Part shown: piece after piece, positions 17,033 to 26,311 of the stretch | How the letters are laid out: every line of letters begins with the position of its first letter | Position numbering within the stretch: position 1 is the stretch's first letter | Source of the DNA: Candidatus Solibacter sp. | GTDB taxonomy: Bacteria; Acidobacteriota; Terriglobia; Bryobacterales; Bryobacteraceae | Length of the DNA: 64,000 nucleotides | NCBI GenBank assembly: GCA_013822245.1 | Contig: PNKE01000059.1 | Coordinates: forward strand, 88,012 to 152,011 | Direction: 5' to 3' | The notes under the pieces: model-generated | What the model saw: the letters and a program-made list of their open reading frames with translations, nothing else | What the model was told of the DNA's origin: nothing | The model's database searches: none | Made by a program: the position numbers and the translations under genes

Positions 17033-18339
17033 AGTGCGCCTCCTTTGGCGGGGATCAGAGTGCCGACGGTGCGGTTGGTTTCCTTGAAGTACTGGCCGGC
17101 GACGCGCTGGATGTCGGCGGCCGTGACCTTTTCAAGTTCGGCGGCGACGGTGGAGAGTTTCTTATGGTCGCCGAAAAAGACTTCGTACTGGCCGATGAGA
17201 TTGGCCTTGCCTGCGATGGTTTTGAGCGACCGGTAGAAGTCGGCCAGCTTCTGGGTCTTGGCCTTTTCGAGTTCAGCGGCCGCGATAGGCGCGGCGGCGA
17301 GCTTCGAGAGTTCGTCATAGAGCGCGGACTCCGCCTTGAGCGGGTCGACTCCGGAGCGGACCTGCATGCTGAACAGGAACTGGCCCGGATCGAGCGAAAG
17401 CTGGGCGCCGGCGTTGATGCCCAGCACAAGCTGGTCCCGATCCACCATCCGCGAATAGAGGCGCGAACTGCGTCCGCTGGACAGGACGGCTTCGAGCAGT
17501 TCAAGGGCCGGGCCATCGGCGTGGCGGGTTTCGGGAACGTGATAGGAGATCAGCAGCAGAGGCAGGGCGGCGGGCCGTTTGACTGTGATGCGGCGCTCGC
17601 CGAGTTGCGGGGGTTCCTTGGTGCGGATGGCCGGAGGCGGAGGCTGTGAAGGGATCGGTTCGATGTACTTCTTCGCCAGGGCAAGGATTTCAGATTCGGT
17701 GACATCGCCGGTCACCACCATGATGCAGTTGTTTGGCGCGTAGCCCATTTTGAAGTGGGCCTTGAGGTCGTCCATGGTCCAGGCTTCGATGTCGGAGGCC
17801 CAGCCGAGGACGGGCCAGCCGTAAGGATGGGCGGTGAAGGCTGCCGCGTTCACCTGTTCGTAGAGCGCACCGAAGGGATTGTTGTCGACACTCATGCGGC
17901 GCTCGGAATAGACGACGCCGCGCTCGCTCTCGACGATCTTGGGATCGAAGGCGAGATCGCGGATGCGGTCGGCCTCCATGTCGAACATCAGTTCGAGGGC
18001 GGACTTGGGGAACCAGTCGGTGTAGGCGGTGATGTCGCGGCTTGTGTAGGCGTTGTTCGAGCCGCCGGCCTTTTCCATCTGAATGTCGAATTGCTTGGGA
18101 CCATACTTTTTAGCGCCGTTAAACATCATGTGTTCGAAGTAGTGGCTGATGCCGGTGGTCCCTGGGCGCTCGTTCCGGGAACCGATCTTATAGAAGAAAT
18201 AGAGGGCGACGTTGGGGACGTCGCGGTCGGGATGGATGAGGACTTTCATCCCGTTTGAGAGGGTGTGCTCGCTCACCTGAAGCTGCTGCGCCGGCAATAG
18301 GGCGCAGAGCAGCAGGAGCGGCCAGAGGAGTCGCTTCAT
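17029..18339 (-). CDS. active M16 zinc peptidase
   Basis: A 436-residue secreted metallopeptidase with signal peptide (MKRLLWPLLLLCALLPAQ). The zinc motif HYFEH occurs in GISHYFEHMMFNGAKK, and the downstream glutamate ligand lies in VESERGVVYSERRMS, so the site is intact. Domains are the N-terminal catalytic M16 and the C-terminal M16_C. It overlaps by ATGA with the inactive subunit, and the pair probably works as a periplasmic processing or peptide-degrading enzyme. No Shine-Dalgarno is evident at ATG 18339. Confidence 0.9.
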   Translation of the reverse strand: MKRLLWPLLLLCALLPAQQLQVSEHTLSNGMKVLIHPDRDVPNVALYFFYKIGSRNERPGTTGISHYFEHMMFNGAKKYGPKQFDIQMEKAGGSNNAYTSRDITAYTDWFPKSALELMFDMEADRIRDLAFDPKIVESERGVVYSERRMSVDNNPFGALYEQVNAAAFTAHPYGWPVLGWASDIEAWTMDDLKAHFKMGYAPNNCIMVVTGDVTESEILALAKKYIEPIPSQPPPPAIRTKEPPQLGERRITVKRPAALPLLLISYHVPETRHADGPALELLEAVLSSGRSSRLYSRMVDRDQLVLGINAGAQLSLDPGQFLFSMQVRSGVDPLKAESALYDELSKLAAAPIAAAELEKAKTQKLADFYRSLKTIAGKANLIGQYEVFFGDHKKLSTVAAELEKVTAADIQRVAGQYFKETNRTVGTLIPAKGGAL

Positions 18340-18360
18340 GAGACTAAGTTAACAGACGGC

Positions 18361-19461
18361 TCAGGCGAGGTTGATTTTACGAAGGTCAATTTTGGATTCG
18401 TCGCTGACGCCGAGGCCGAGCAGGCCGGAGATCTCGATGAACTCGGGCTGCATGCGGACGAAGAGCGAGTCCTGGTCGGGCTTGGCGTCGGCGATGGTTT
18501 CCATGCCCATCTGGCCGCGTTTGATGTCGATCACCGAGAGTCCGACGGTATCGACGGCCACCGGATCGGTGGCGAAGTACATCGTCTTGTGCTCCCAAAG
18601 ATAGCGCCCGACCTTGCGCGCCGGACCGCCATGGTAGGCGGCCATGACGCCGTCGATGATGTGCAGGACAATCTTCTTGCGGAACACCGGCAGATCAACG
18701 ACGGTGGGGATGAACATGCCGCAGGCGTTGTTGGATGAACTCACGTGGCTTCGCGCCACGTTGTTCACGAAGCCGTGAGAAAGGTTCTTCAGCGCGATGG
18801 TGGCGCCGGCGGACTGGTGGTGTTTGACCACGCCCAGGGTGAGGACCTTGTTCACCCGCTGCGTGAGGAACTTGGCGACATAGCTTCGCCGGTGGTGGGG
18901 ATTCGTTGGATCGGCGCGGCGGGCGAGCAGGGCCATCTCCATGTAGACGTCCTGGTCGTAGCCCTCCATGTCGAGTTGGAGTCCATCGACCGAACGCGTC
19001 GTGGCGGCTTCCCAGCGCACGCCATCGGGCAGCCATTTGTCGAAACCGCCGGAAAGGAATTCGGCGCGGTAACGGTCGAAGGCGAACATGTCGGCTCGCT
19101 TCACGCCGGCCGATTCCAGCCCCGCGATGATGGCGTGCATCACCATCGGCGAAGAGATGAGAAACGGCTGCCCGACGGGATTCACCTTGATGCCGACAAC
19201 GTCGCCCGGCTCGAAAAAGAACCGCCAGGCGTCGGTCGCCGACGGCGCGCCCGAGAGTTCCATCATGCCCCGGGCGACCATATCGCGGACCGGTTCGGGC
19301 TGGTGCCTGCCGGAAACGGCGCAGCCCGCATGGTTGACGGCGATGACTCGTCCGGGAAACGGCCCTGGGATGCCGAGGTTCTTCGCTTCCGTCCGGGCGG
19401 CTCCGATGACCGGCGCCGCGGCCATCATCGACTTCAGCAAATGCCTGCGGTTGAGTTCCAT
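18361..19461 (-). CDS. DUF362-type protein with Tat-like signal
   Basis: A 366-residue protein beginning MELNRRHLLKSMMAAAPVIG, a twin-arginine-like leader with a short hydrophobic core. The body matches my recollection of DUF362 proteins (GDVVGIKVNPVG, TQRVNKVLTLGVVKHHQ, TDPVAVDTVGLSVID). No CxxCxxC iron-sulfur motif is visible. AAGGGAG seven bases upstream decides ATG 19461 over a longer frame beginning at 19620. Function is unknown. It ends 21 bases before the M16 pair and may be co-transcribed with it. Confidence 0.7.
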   Translation of the reverse strand: MELNRRHLLKSMMAAAPVIGAARTEAKNLGIPGPFPGRVIAVNHAGCAVSGRHQPEPVRDMVARGMMELSGAPSATDAWRFFFEPGDVVGIKVNPVGQPFLISSPMVMHAIIAGLESAGVKRADMFAFDRYRAEFLSGGFDKWLPDGVRWEAATTRSVDGLQLDMEGYDQDVYMEMALLARRADPTNPHHRRSYVAKFLTQRVNKVLTLGVVKHHQSAGATIALKNLSHGFVNNVARSHVSSSNNACGMFIPTVVDLPVFRKKIVLHIIDGVMAAYHGGPARKVGRYLWEHKTMYFATDPVAVDTVGLSVIDIKRGQMGMETIADAKPDQDSLFVRMQPEFIEISGLLGLGVSDESKIDLRKINLA

Positions 19462-19684
19462 GCCGTGCTCCCTTCCGCGCCGTGCGCAGGATCTGTCCTG
19501 AATATACACGCATTCGCAGGCCGGTAGACATGGACGCCGCGAGACAGGACGGGGTGGACCGGCGATGAACAAACAGCCAGGGCTTGAGCGAAGCGCTCTC
19601 AACAAAGCCGGCGGATGCACACCGGCGGTGGGGCGGCAATCCGGCCGCCCTGTTCGATCGGCAGGGCGCTCTCGCCGGGGCGCA

Positions 19685-20057
19685 TCAATGGCTCAATCGG
19701 CGGGTCAAGCCAATCGCCGCGAGGCCGGCCGCAAGCAGGATGAAGGCGCCCGGTTCGGGGATCTCACCGCCGGCGACGCTCCAGGAGCCGCCATAGCCGT
19801 AGCCGGTCGGCCTGAACAAGAAAGCCCGAGCCTGTCTCCCAGTAGCCGTCCGGGTACCCTGGCAGCCCGCGGTAGAAGTCCCGCTTGTCCGCGTTGCGCG
19901 CGCCGCCGGGCCGGGATTCGAGCGGCGGCGACGTAAGCGATGCCCTCCATCGGAGAGGAGCCGCTGTGAAGCAGATCGCCCGGCGCCGCCGCAGCCCTTT
20001 GGACAGCAACCACTTGCCGCGATAGCTTCGTTGGCCGTCGTGGTGGATGAATGGCAT
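19685..20057 (-). pseudogene. frameshifted PEP-CTERM protein remnant
   Basis: A GGAGGAGG Shine-Dalgarno precedes ATG 20057, which opens MPFIHHDGQRSYRGKWLLSKG and then runs into arginine-rich nonsense. Sensible protein continues in a second frame (GDLLHSGSSPMEGIAYVAAARIP), returns to the first (DFYRGLPGYPDGYWETGSGFL), and ends in a third with a clear PEP-CTERM sorting signal: GGEIPEPGAFILLAAGLAAIGL followed by basic residues. No signal peptide is present. It appears to be a decayed exported protein with several indels, though assembly errors are possible. No exosortase gene lies in the window. Confidence 0.55.
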
Positions 20058-20138
20058 CGGCTTCCTCCTCCCGCCTCGCTCTCGCGGCAGGTGATCTGGC
20101 TGCGCGGCCGCACGCGACTTCAACCACGGGCCGCTGGA

Positions 20139-21140
20139 CTAGCGGTCGCGGTCGGCGACGAGTCCTGTGGCGGCCTGAAGGGCGCGCCGCGAGGGGGAGT
20201 CAGGGAAGGCGGCGAGCAATTCGGTGGCCTTGGATGTGAACTGCCGCGCCCGCAGGCGGGTGCGCTCGATGCCGCCGTAGTTCTCCACCATGCGTAGGAT
20301 TTGAGAAAACGGGACGCGCGTGTAGGCCGCATCGTCGAGCACGGTTTGGATCGCGGCTCGTTCATCGGCGGTGGCCTGATCGAGGGCGTAGATGAGCGGC
20401 AGCGTGACTTTGCCTTCACGCAGGTCGTTGCCGACAGGCTTTCCGAGAACCGATTCGCGGCTGGTGAAGTCCAGGATGTCGTCGATCAACTGGAACGCCA
20501 TGCCGAGGTTCCAGCCGAAGTCGGCAAGCAGATCGACGTCGCGCGACGTGGCGCCGCCGGCGAGGCCGCCCAACTTGGTGCAGGCGGAAAAGAGGCTGGC
20601 GGTCTTACGGTCGATCAACTCCATGGAGTCGGGCTCGCTGATATCGATGCGGCCGATGCGTTCGAGTTGGAGCAGTTCGCCGTCCACCATTTGCTGGGTG
20701 AGCGTGATGAGCAGGTCGAGGATCTCGAAGCTGCGCTGTCGCAGCGCGATCTGAAAGGCCTGCATGTAGAGCCAGTCGCCCGCGAGCACCGAAGTATGAT
20801 TGCCCCAGACAACATTGGCGGACGGTTTGCCGCGGCGCGTGCGCGCCTCGTCGATCACGTCGTCGTGGACGAGCGTGGCTGTGTGGATGAGCTCAACCAC
20901 GGCGGCCAGGCGGATGGCGTCTGGCGAGGGCGCCTGAAAGAGCCGGCAGGTGACCAGCAGAAGAATGGGTCTCAGCCGCTTGCCGCCATTGCCCTGGAGG
21001 TAATGCGCAATCTGTCCAACCGCGTCGGCGCTGCCCGAGGTCTGCAGGCGCAGCTCCGCCTCAACCTTTTCAAGATCCGTCGAGACGAGGCTGAAGATTT
21101 CGCGTGCTGTCAGGGCTTGGCCCAGTTTGCCTGAAGCCAT
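20139..21140 (-). CDS. ispB: long-chain polyprenyl diphosphate synthase
   Basis: A 333-residue trans-prenyltransferase that elongates FPP with IPP to make the quinone side chain. The first aspartate-rich motif is in LVHDDVIDEARTRRG and the second in QLIDDILDFTS, and the KRLRP diphosphate-binding motif is near residue 55. I chose ATG 21140, just after the tatD stop; a longer frame begins inside tatD. Product chain length cannot be told reliably. Last gene of the metG operon. Confidence 0.9.
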   Translation of the reverse strand: MASGKLGQALTAREIFSLVSTDLEKVEAELRLQTSGSADAVGQIAHYLQGNGGKRLRPILLLVTCRLFQAPSPDAIRLAAVVELIHTATLVHDDVIDEARTRRGKPSANVVWGNHTSVLAGDWLYMQAFQIALRQRSFEILDLLITLTQQMVDGELLQLERIGRIDISEPDSMELIDRKTASLFSACTKLGGLAGGATSRDVDLLADFGWNLGMAFQLIDDILDFTSRESVLGKPVGNDLREGKVTLPLIYALDQATADERAAIQTVLDDAAYTRVPFSQILRMVENYGGIERTRLRARQFTSKATELLAAFPDSPSRRALQAATGLVADRDR

Positions 21141-21154
21141 CGGCTGAGCCCAGT

Positions 21155-21949
21155 TTACCCTTTGGCTTTCGTCTCTGGCAAACACAGCCGCCTCCAATTT
21201 GCCGACGCCGCAAAGGCGAAGGTTTCAAATTCTTCTCCGCGAAGCTCGGCGAGGCGGCGCGCCGTCTCGACGATAAAGGCGGGTTCGTTGCGTTTTCCGC
21301 GGTAGGGGACCGGAGCGAGGTATGGCGAGTCGGTCTCGATCAGGATGCGGTCCAGCGGCACGATCCTGGCCGCCTCATGCACTTCAACGGCCTTCGGGTA
21401 CGTCACGATGCCGCTGAAGCTGATGTGGAAACCCATCGCGAGCGAACGCTCGGCCTCGGCCGGACCGCCGGAAAAGCAGTGCATGATGCCGCCGGGTCCG
21501 TTGGCCGGCCAGTGCGATTCGAGGATGGAGAAGGTGCCGTCCCAGGCCTCGCGCGTGTGGATGACGATGGGTAGCGCCGAATCGCGGGCGATCTCCAGTT
21601 GCCGGACGAACACCTCCCGCTGAACATCGGGTGGCGAGAAGTTGTAGTGGGAGTCCAGGCCGATCTCGCCGATTGCGACCACCTTCGGGTGAGAGGCGAG
21701 CGCACGAAGTTCGGGCCAGGTGGAATCATCCGCCTTTGATGCCTCGTGCGGATGGACGCCTACGGTTGCATAGATGAACGGATAGGCCTCGGCGAGCCGG
21801 ATGCCGGCTGAGAGATCAGGCGGGCCGTCTCCAGAGCCAATCGCAACCATGGTGGTGACGCCGGCGGCCAGCGCGCGGCCGATCACCGGGCCGAGGTCGT
21901 GGACGAAGCTCTTGCCATCGAGATGGCAATGTGTGTCGATCAGCTCCAT
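21155..21949 (-). CDS. tatD: TatD-family metal-dependent hydrolase
   Basis: A 264-residue TIM-barrel amidohydrolase of the TatD DNase family. Metal ligands are visible in DTHCHLD at residues 5-11, IGEIGLDSHYN, VIHTREAW, MHCFSGG and ETDSPYLAP, so the site is complete. Known members have 3'-5' DNase activity and a role in DNA repair. It lies between metG and the prenyl synthase with gaps of about fifteen bases on each side, and tatD-metG neighbours are common. Confidence 0.92.
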   Translation of the reverse strand: MELIDTHCHLDGKSFVHDLGPVIGRALAAGVTTMVAIGSGDGPPDLSAGIRLAEAYPFIYATVGVHPHEASKADDSTWPELRALASHPKVVAIGEIGLDSHYNFSPPDVQREVFVRQLEIARDSALPIVIHTREAWDGTFSILESHWPANGPGGIMHCFSGGPAEAERSLAMGFHISFSGIVTYPKAVEVHEAARIVPLDRILIETDSPYLAPVPYRGKRNEPAFIVETARRLAELRGEEFETFAFAASANWRRLCLPETKAKG

Positions 21950-21964
21950 TTCAAGGTGGCGGGA

Positions 21965-23935
21965 CTACTTCAGCCGGGCGCCGACAGGGATGTCCTCAAG
22001 GAAACCGGCCAGCACCGCGGGCCCGTTTTCGAGCGACGCCGCGACAATCATCCCATTACTCTCGATGCCGCGCAGCTTGCGGGGCTGCAGATTCGCCACG
22101 ATGACCACCTTGCGGCCGACCAGTTGCTCGGGCGCATACGACTTGGCGATGCCGGCGACGAGCGTGCGGGGCTCTTTCTCCGCCGCGTCGATGGTGAGTT
22201 TCAGCAGTTTGTCGGCGCCTTCGACGCGCTCGGCGGCAAGCACCAGTGCTACTCGCAGATCGACCTTGATGAAGTCGTCGAACGTGATCGCCGGAGCCAG
22301 CGGCGGCACGCCCTCGGGGGCCTTCCATTCTTCGGCAACCGGGGCGGGCTCTCCGGCCGGCGGCGTGGTCTTGCCCATCAGGGCGTCGAGCCGGGCCACC
22401 TCCTGTTCGTCCAATTCGTGCATCCTTTCCACGGCTTTCGCCGCGTCAATCCGCGGGAAGACGGCTTCCACCCCGCCGATGGCCTGCCCCGCCGGCAGTT
22501 GGCCCCACTCAAGCGAATCCAGCCGCGCGGCGCCCACCTCGCCGGCCATGCCGAGCATCCTCCACAGCTTGGACGACGCATCCGGCATCACGGGCGCAAG
22601 CAGTGCCGCAGCCAGACGGACCACTTCGGCCGCGGTGTAGAGAATGGCGTCGAGCTTCGACTGCGATTCGTCGTCCTGTTTCTTCGCCAGCACCCACGGC
22701 TGGTACTGAACAATGGCGCGGTCCACCGTGCCGATCAATGCCCAGAGCTGTTCCAGTGCGCGATGAAACTGATACTTCTCAAACTGGTCGCGGTAGCCGC
22801 CGATGGTCTGGCGGGCCTCTTCGGCAATCTCCGCAATGCCTTGCGACTGCGGGATAAGACCGCCGCGGTACTGCCGGATCATGGTCAGCGTTCGTGAGGC
22901 GAGGTTGCCGAGGCCGTTGGCCAGATCGGAATTCGCGCGCGCGACAAGGGCGTCGTAGCTGAAGCTGCCGTCCTGACCGAAGGGGATCTCGCGCATCAGG
23001 AAATAGCGCATCGTGTCGGCGCCGACCACCTGGCGCAGCGGTTCCGGCCTCACGACATTGCCGCGCGACTTCGACATCTTCGCGTTGTCTTTCAGAATCC
23101 AGCCGTGGGCCATGATCTGCTTCGGCAGTTCATAGCCGCCGGCCATCAGGAACGCCGGCCAGTAGATGGCGTGGAAACGCAGGATGTCCTTGCCGATCAG
23201 GTGGACGTCGGCGGGCCAGTAGTGCGAGCCCTCGACGGCGCTCATGTAACTGGTGAGCGCGTCGAACCAGACGTAGAAAACGTGGTTGCCCTCCACCGGC
23301 ACCGGGATGCCCCATTTGATCGACGTGCGCGTGATGGAGAGGTCGTTCAACCCGCCCTTGACGAACGAAACAATTTCGTTCAACCGCGTTTCAGGCACCA
23401 CGAACTCCGGATGCTTCGCGTAGTGTTCGAGCAGGCGGTCCTGGAAGGCGGAGAGCTTGAAGAAATAGTTCTCCTCGGTCACCGGTTCGGTGGCGCGCTG
23501 GCAATCCGGGCAGGGGTCGCCCTCGCCGGCGTCGTTCACGTAGAGTTCGCAACTGAAACAGTACTGGCCGGTGTAGGAGCCCTTGTAGATGGAGCCGTTC
23601 TCGATGCAGCGGCGGAACAGCTCCTGCACCACGTGGCGGTGCTGTTCGCTCGACGTACGGATGAAGCGGTAGTCGATGTTGAACTTGTTCCACTGAGTCT
23701 GAAACTCATCGGCGACGCGGCCGGCAAAGTCGATCGGCGCGATGCCCACCTTCTTCGCGGCGCGCTCGACATTCTGGCCGTGCTCGTCCGAGCCCGTCAC
23801 CAGAAGTGCGTCGTAGCCGGTCATCGCGCGGTAGCGGCGGATGGAATCGGCCACCAAGGTCGAGTAGGCTGTGCCGAGGTGCGGCGCGGAATTCACGTAG
23901 TAGATCGGCGTTGTCAGGTAGAACTTCTTGCTCAT
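21965..23935 (-). CDS. metG: methionyl-tRNA synthetase with C-terminal tRNA-binding domain
   Basis: Class I synthetase of 656 residues. The HIGH box appears as HLGT near residues 19-22 and the KMSKS loop as KMSKSRGN. A zinc knuckle has the CxxC pairs CFSC and CPDC in the 125-150 region. The C-terminal 100 residues are an EMAP-II-like OB fold (FIKVDLRVALVLAAERVEG) that aids dimerisation and tRNA binding. The ATG overlaps the larC stop, so larC and metG are translationally coupled, which is unusual. Confidence 0.95.
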   Translation of the reverse strand: MSKKFYLTTPIYYVNSAPHLGTAYSTLVADSIRRYRAMTGYDALLVTGSDEHGQNVERAAKKVGIAPIDFAGRVADEFQTQWNKFNIDYRFIRTSSEQHRHVVQELFRRCIENGSIYKGSYTGQYCFSCELYVNDAGEGDPCPDCQRATEPVTEENYFFKLSAFQDRLLEHYAKHPEFVVPETRLNEIVSFVKGGLNDLSITRTSIKWGIPVPVEGNHVFYVWFDALTSYMSAVEGSHYWPADVHLIGKDILRFHAIYWPAFLMAGGYELPKQIMAHGWILKDNAKMSKSRGNVVRPEPLRQVVGADTMRYFLMREIPFGQDGSFSYDALVARANSDLANGLGNLASRTLTMIRQYRGGLIPQSQGIAEIAEEARQTIGGYRDQFEKYQFHRALEQLWALIGTVDRAIVQYQPWVLAKKQDDESQSKLDAILYTAAEVVRLAAALLAPVMPDASSKLWRMLGMAGEVGAARLDSLEWGQLPAGQAIGGVEAVFPRIDAAKAVERMHELDEQEVARLDALMGKTTPPAGEPAPVAEEWKAPEGVPPLAPAITFDDFIKVDLRVALVLAAERVEGADKLLKLTIDAAEKEPRTLVAGIAKSYAPEQLVGRKVVIVANLQPRKLRGIESNGMIVAASLENGPAVLAGFLEDIPVGARLK

Positions 23936-25086
23936 GAACGGTCTCTCTCATAGGCCGCCAGCGCGGCCGACATAATCTGTTTCAATGGCAGGCCCGTCTC
24001 TGAGGCGAGCGCGCGGCAATCCTCAAACTCCGGCGCGGCCGAACCCCCGCCCGCCTTGACCCGCACCCGCCCGTGCCCGGTCTCCACTTCCACCCATTCG
24101 CGCGCGGCCACCATGCGCTGGGCCTGTGTATAACGAACACCGAGCGTCGATGTTTCGCTCATCAGGATCCGGCACATCGTGTTGCGGTCCTCCGGCTTTG
24201 CGATCACCTGCACCAGCGTGCCCGGACGCTGCTTCTTCATATAGACAGGCTGCAGCGTAACGTCCAGCGCGCCGGCGGCCAGCAGGCGTTCCATCGCATA
24301 GCCGAGGACCTCGGGCGTCGAATCGTCGATGTTGGCTTCAATCACCGATACCTCGACGGTCTCGGCAGCGCCGGAAGCTTCACCGACGATGAGGCGGACG
24401 ACGTTGGCCTGGCCGGGGAATTCCTTGGCGCCCGCGCCGAAGCCGGTGGATTGAATCGACAACGCGGGCATGGGACCGAAACCCTTGGCGAGGGCGGCCA
24501 TGAGCGCGGCGCCGGTTGGGGTCGTCAACTCGGTTTCAGGGCCGCTGGCATAGACCGGTTTGCCCTTGAGCAGAAGCGCCGTGGCCGGCGTGGGCACGGG
24601 CATCACGCCATGGTCGGCCACCACGGTCCCGGAGCCGGTATTGACAGGCGAGCAGTAGACGGCGTCGATGCCCAGCAGGCAAAGCCCGAGGCAGGCGCCG
24701 ACGATGTCGCAGATCGAGTCCACCGCGCCGACCTCATGGAAGTGGACCTTCTCAATCGGTACCCCATGCACGGCGGCTTCGGCCTCGCCCAAGACTTCGA
24801 AGACCCGGATGGCGTCGCGCCTGGCGCGCTCGGGCAGGACGGCCGCCTCGATCATCTTGACGATGTGAGGCAGGTGGCGGTGCTTCTTCTGGTCCTCATG
24901 CTCCACCGTGAAACGGGTGGACAGGATGCCCTTCATTTTGACTCGCTCGACCTTGAAACGCGCCCCGGTCCCGAGCGAATCGAGTCCGCGGATGAGAGCC
25001 TCGGCGTCGGCGCCCGCGTCGATGAGCGCGGCCACGGTCATATCACCGGCGATGCCGGAAAATGCGTCGAAGTATGCGATTTTCAT
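23932..25086 (-). CDS. larC: LarC, nickel insertion protein for the pincer cofactor
   Basis: A 384-residue protein beginning MKIAYFDAFSGIAGDM, characteristic of LarC, which inserts nickel into pyridinium-3,5-bisthiocarboxylic acid mononucleotide to finish the lactate racemase cofactor. Further signals are the HFHEVGAVDSICDIVG stretch and the C-terminal EANIDDSTPEVLGYAM domain. Here both parts are in one continuous frame; in Lactobacillus plantarum they need a programmed frameshift. No larA, larB or larE is nearby. It overlaps cobB upstream and metG downstream. I chose ATG 25086; the longer frame is inside cobB. Confidence 0.9.
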   Translation of the reverse strand: MKIAYFDAFSGIAGDMTVAALIDAGADAEALIRGLDSLGTGARFKVERVKMKGILSTRFTVEHEDQKKHRHLPHIVKMIEAAVLPERARRDAIRVFEVLGEAEAAVHGVPIEKVHFHEVGAVDSICDIVGACLGLCLLGIDAVYCSPVNTGSGTVVADHGVMPVPTPATALLLKGKPVYASGPETELTTPTGAALMAALAKGFGPMPALSIQSTGFGAGAKEFPGQANVVRLIVGEASGAAETVEVSVIEANIDDSTPEVLGYAMERLLAAGALDVTLQPVYMKKQRPGTLVQVIAKPEDRNTMCRILMSETSTLGVRYTQAQRMVAAREWVEVETGHGRVRVKAGGGSAAPEFEDCRALASETGLPLKQIMSAALAAYERDRS

Positions 25087-25796
25087 GAGATAAGTTGGGG
25101 CAGGATCTCGCCCGCCTTGCCCCTGAGCGCGAGGCCGGCCACGCCGCTCAGCGGGGTCTCTTCCAGGTTGATTTCGATGATCCGGGCGCCGGCGCGCGCC
25201 GCCAGGGGGATGAGCGATGCGGCGGGATAAACCCGGGCGCTGGCGCCGGCGACGATGAGAAGGTCGCAGGCCGCGGCCGCGCGCTCGGCCTCCATCCACG
25301 CCTTCCCTGGCAGTGGTTCGCCGAACCAGACCACGCCCGGCCTCACCAGCGCACCGCAGCCGCAACGCGGCGGGATCTGTGGCAAAGGCACGCGGTCATC
25401 ATTGTTTTCCGCTCCGCATTCCGTGCAGCGCACGCGCCAGATGCTGCCGTGAACACGGTGGACGCGGCGGCTGCCCGCGCGTTCGTGCAGCCCGTCCACG
25501 TTTTGCGTGACGAGTTCAAAATCCGGGCTTCGATCTTCGAGCGCCGCCAGGGCGAAGTGGCCAGGGTTGGGCTCCACTTTGGAGATGATCGAGCGCCGCC
25601 AGTCGTACCATTCCCACACCAGTTTCGGGTCGCGGGCAAAGGCTGCCGGCGTGGCCAGATCCTCTGGCTTATGCGTCCTCCAAAGGCCGTCAGGGCCGCG
25701 GAACGTGGGCACGCCGCTTTCGGCCGAGATGCCCGAACCGGTCAGCACGGCGATGCGCCGCGCCTCGCTCAGCCACTGCTTTGCCTGGGGGATCAA
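25083..25796 (-). CDS. cobB: sirtuin, NAD-dependent protein deacylase
   Basis: A 237-residue class III deacylase. The NAD-binding GSGISAESGVPTFRG motif, TQNVDGLH, the catalytic His in HRVHGSIW, and four zinc cysteines (CTEC and CGCG) are visible. A YxxR pattern (YDWR) in the substrate pocket is the signature of bacterial and SIRT5-like enzymes that remove succinyl or malonyl groups as well as acetyl. The start is TTG overlapping the ACT-gene stop (TTGA). It ends inside larC by an ATGA overlap, so it is embedded in the metG operon. Confidence 0.92.
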   Translation of the reverse strand: MIPQAKQWLSEARRIAVLTGSGISAESGVPTFRGPDGLWRTHKPEDLATPAAFARDPKLVWEWYDWRRSIISKVEPNPGHFALAALEDRSPDFELVTQNVDGLHERAGSRRVHRVHGSIWRVRCTECGAENNDDRVPLPQIPPRCGCGALVRPGVVWFGEPLPGKAWMEAERAAAACDLLIVAGASARVYPAASLIPLAARAGARIIEINLEETPLSGVAGLALRGKAGEILPQLIS

Positions 25797-26260
25797 ATCT
25801 CATTATGCCCCGCCGCGGCGAGCGCCCGCTTGGCTTTCTCCAGATGTTCGCCCGGGATGAGGATCCAATCGGTGTCGAACGTGGAGATGGCGAAGATGGG
25901 GACGCCGGCGGCGGCCAGCGGATTGAGAATGCTGGCGAGGATGCCGGTTAACGAGAAGCCGAAAGGCCCGGCCAGTTCGATCCGGCGCCAGCCACCTTGT
26001 TTGCTGATCCCGTCCGGGACGGCCGATTGCTCGCAGACGATCGACAACTCCGCCGGCGTGCGGGTGATGGTCGACCACCCGTCCCGCGGTAACCACGCAG
26101 GGACAGGCAAGGCCGCGTCGAGACGGCAGACGGCGAAGGTCCCCTGGTGGACCCTGAACTTCAGACATGCGGGAGATTCGGGTTGCACTCTCGATTCGCC
26201 CTCAGCGCTCAGGACCACCGGGCCTGCAACGCCCGCCGCGCACAGATCTCGACGTCTCAC
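25793..26260 (-). CDS. ACT-domain protein
   Basis: Up to 155 residues. From about residue 33 the sequence FRVHQGTFAVCRLDAALPVPAW and then GPFGFSLTGILASILNPLAAAGVPIFAISTFDTDWILIP matches paired ACT-like folds of the CASTOR-type bacterial family, which bind amino acids. I used GTG 26260 because GAGG lies nine bases upstream; GTG 26188 is also possible and would remove a leader-like N-terminus. First gene of the metG operon and coupled to cobB by TTGA. Ligand unknown. Confidence 0.72.
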   Translation of the reverse strand: MRRRDLCAAGVAGPVVLSAEGESRVQPESPACLKFRVHQGTFAVCRLDAALPVPAWLPRDGWSTITRTPAELSIVCEQSAVPDGISKQGGWRRIELAGPFGFSLTGILASILNPLAAAGVPIFAISTFDTDWILIPGEHLEKAKRALAAAGHNEI

Positions 26261-26311
26261 GGGACCGGGCCTCGTGAAGAATACTACTTGAATCAGGGCG
26301 TGGAGGCAACG

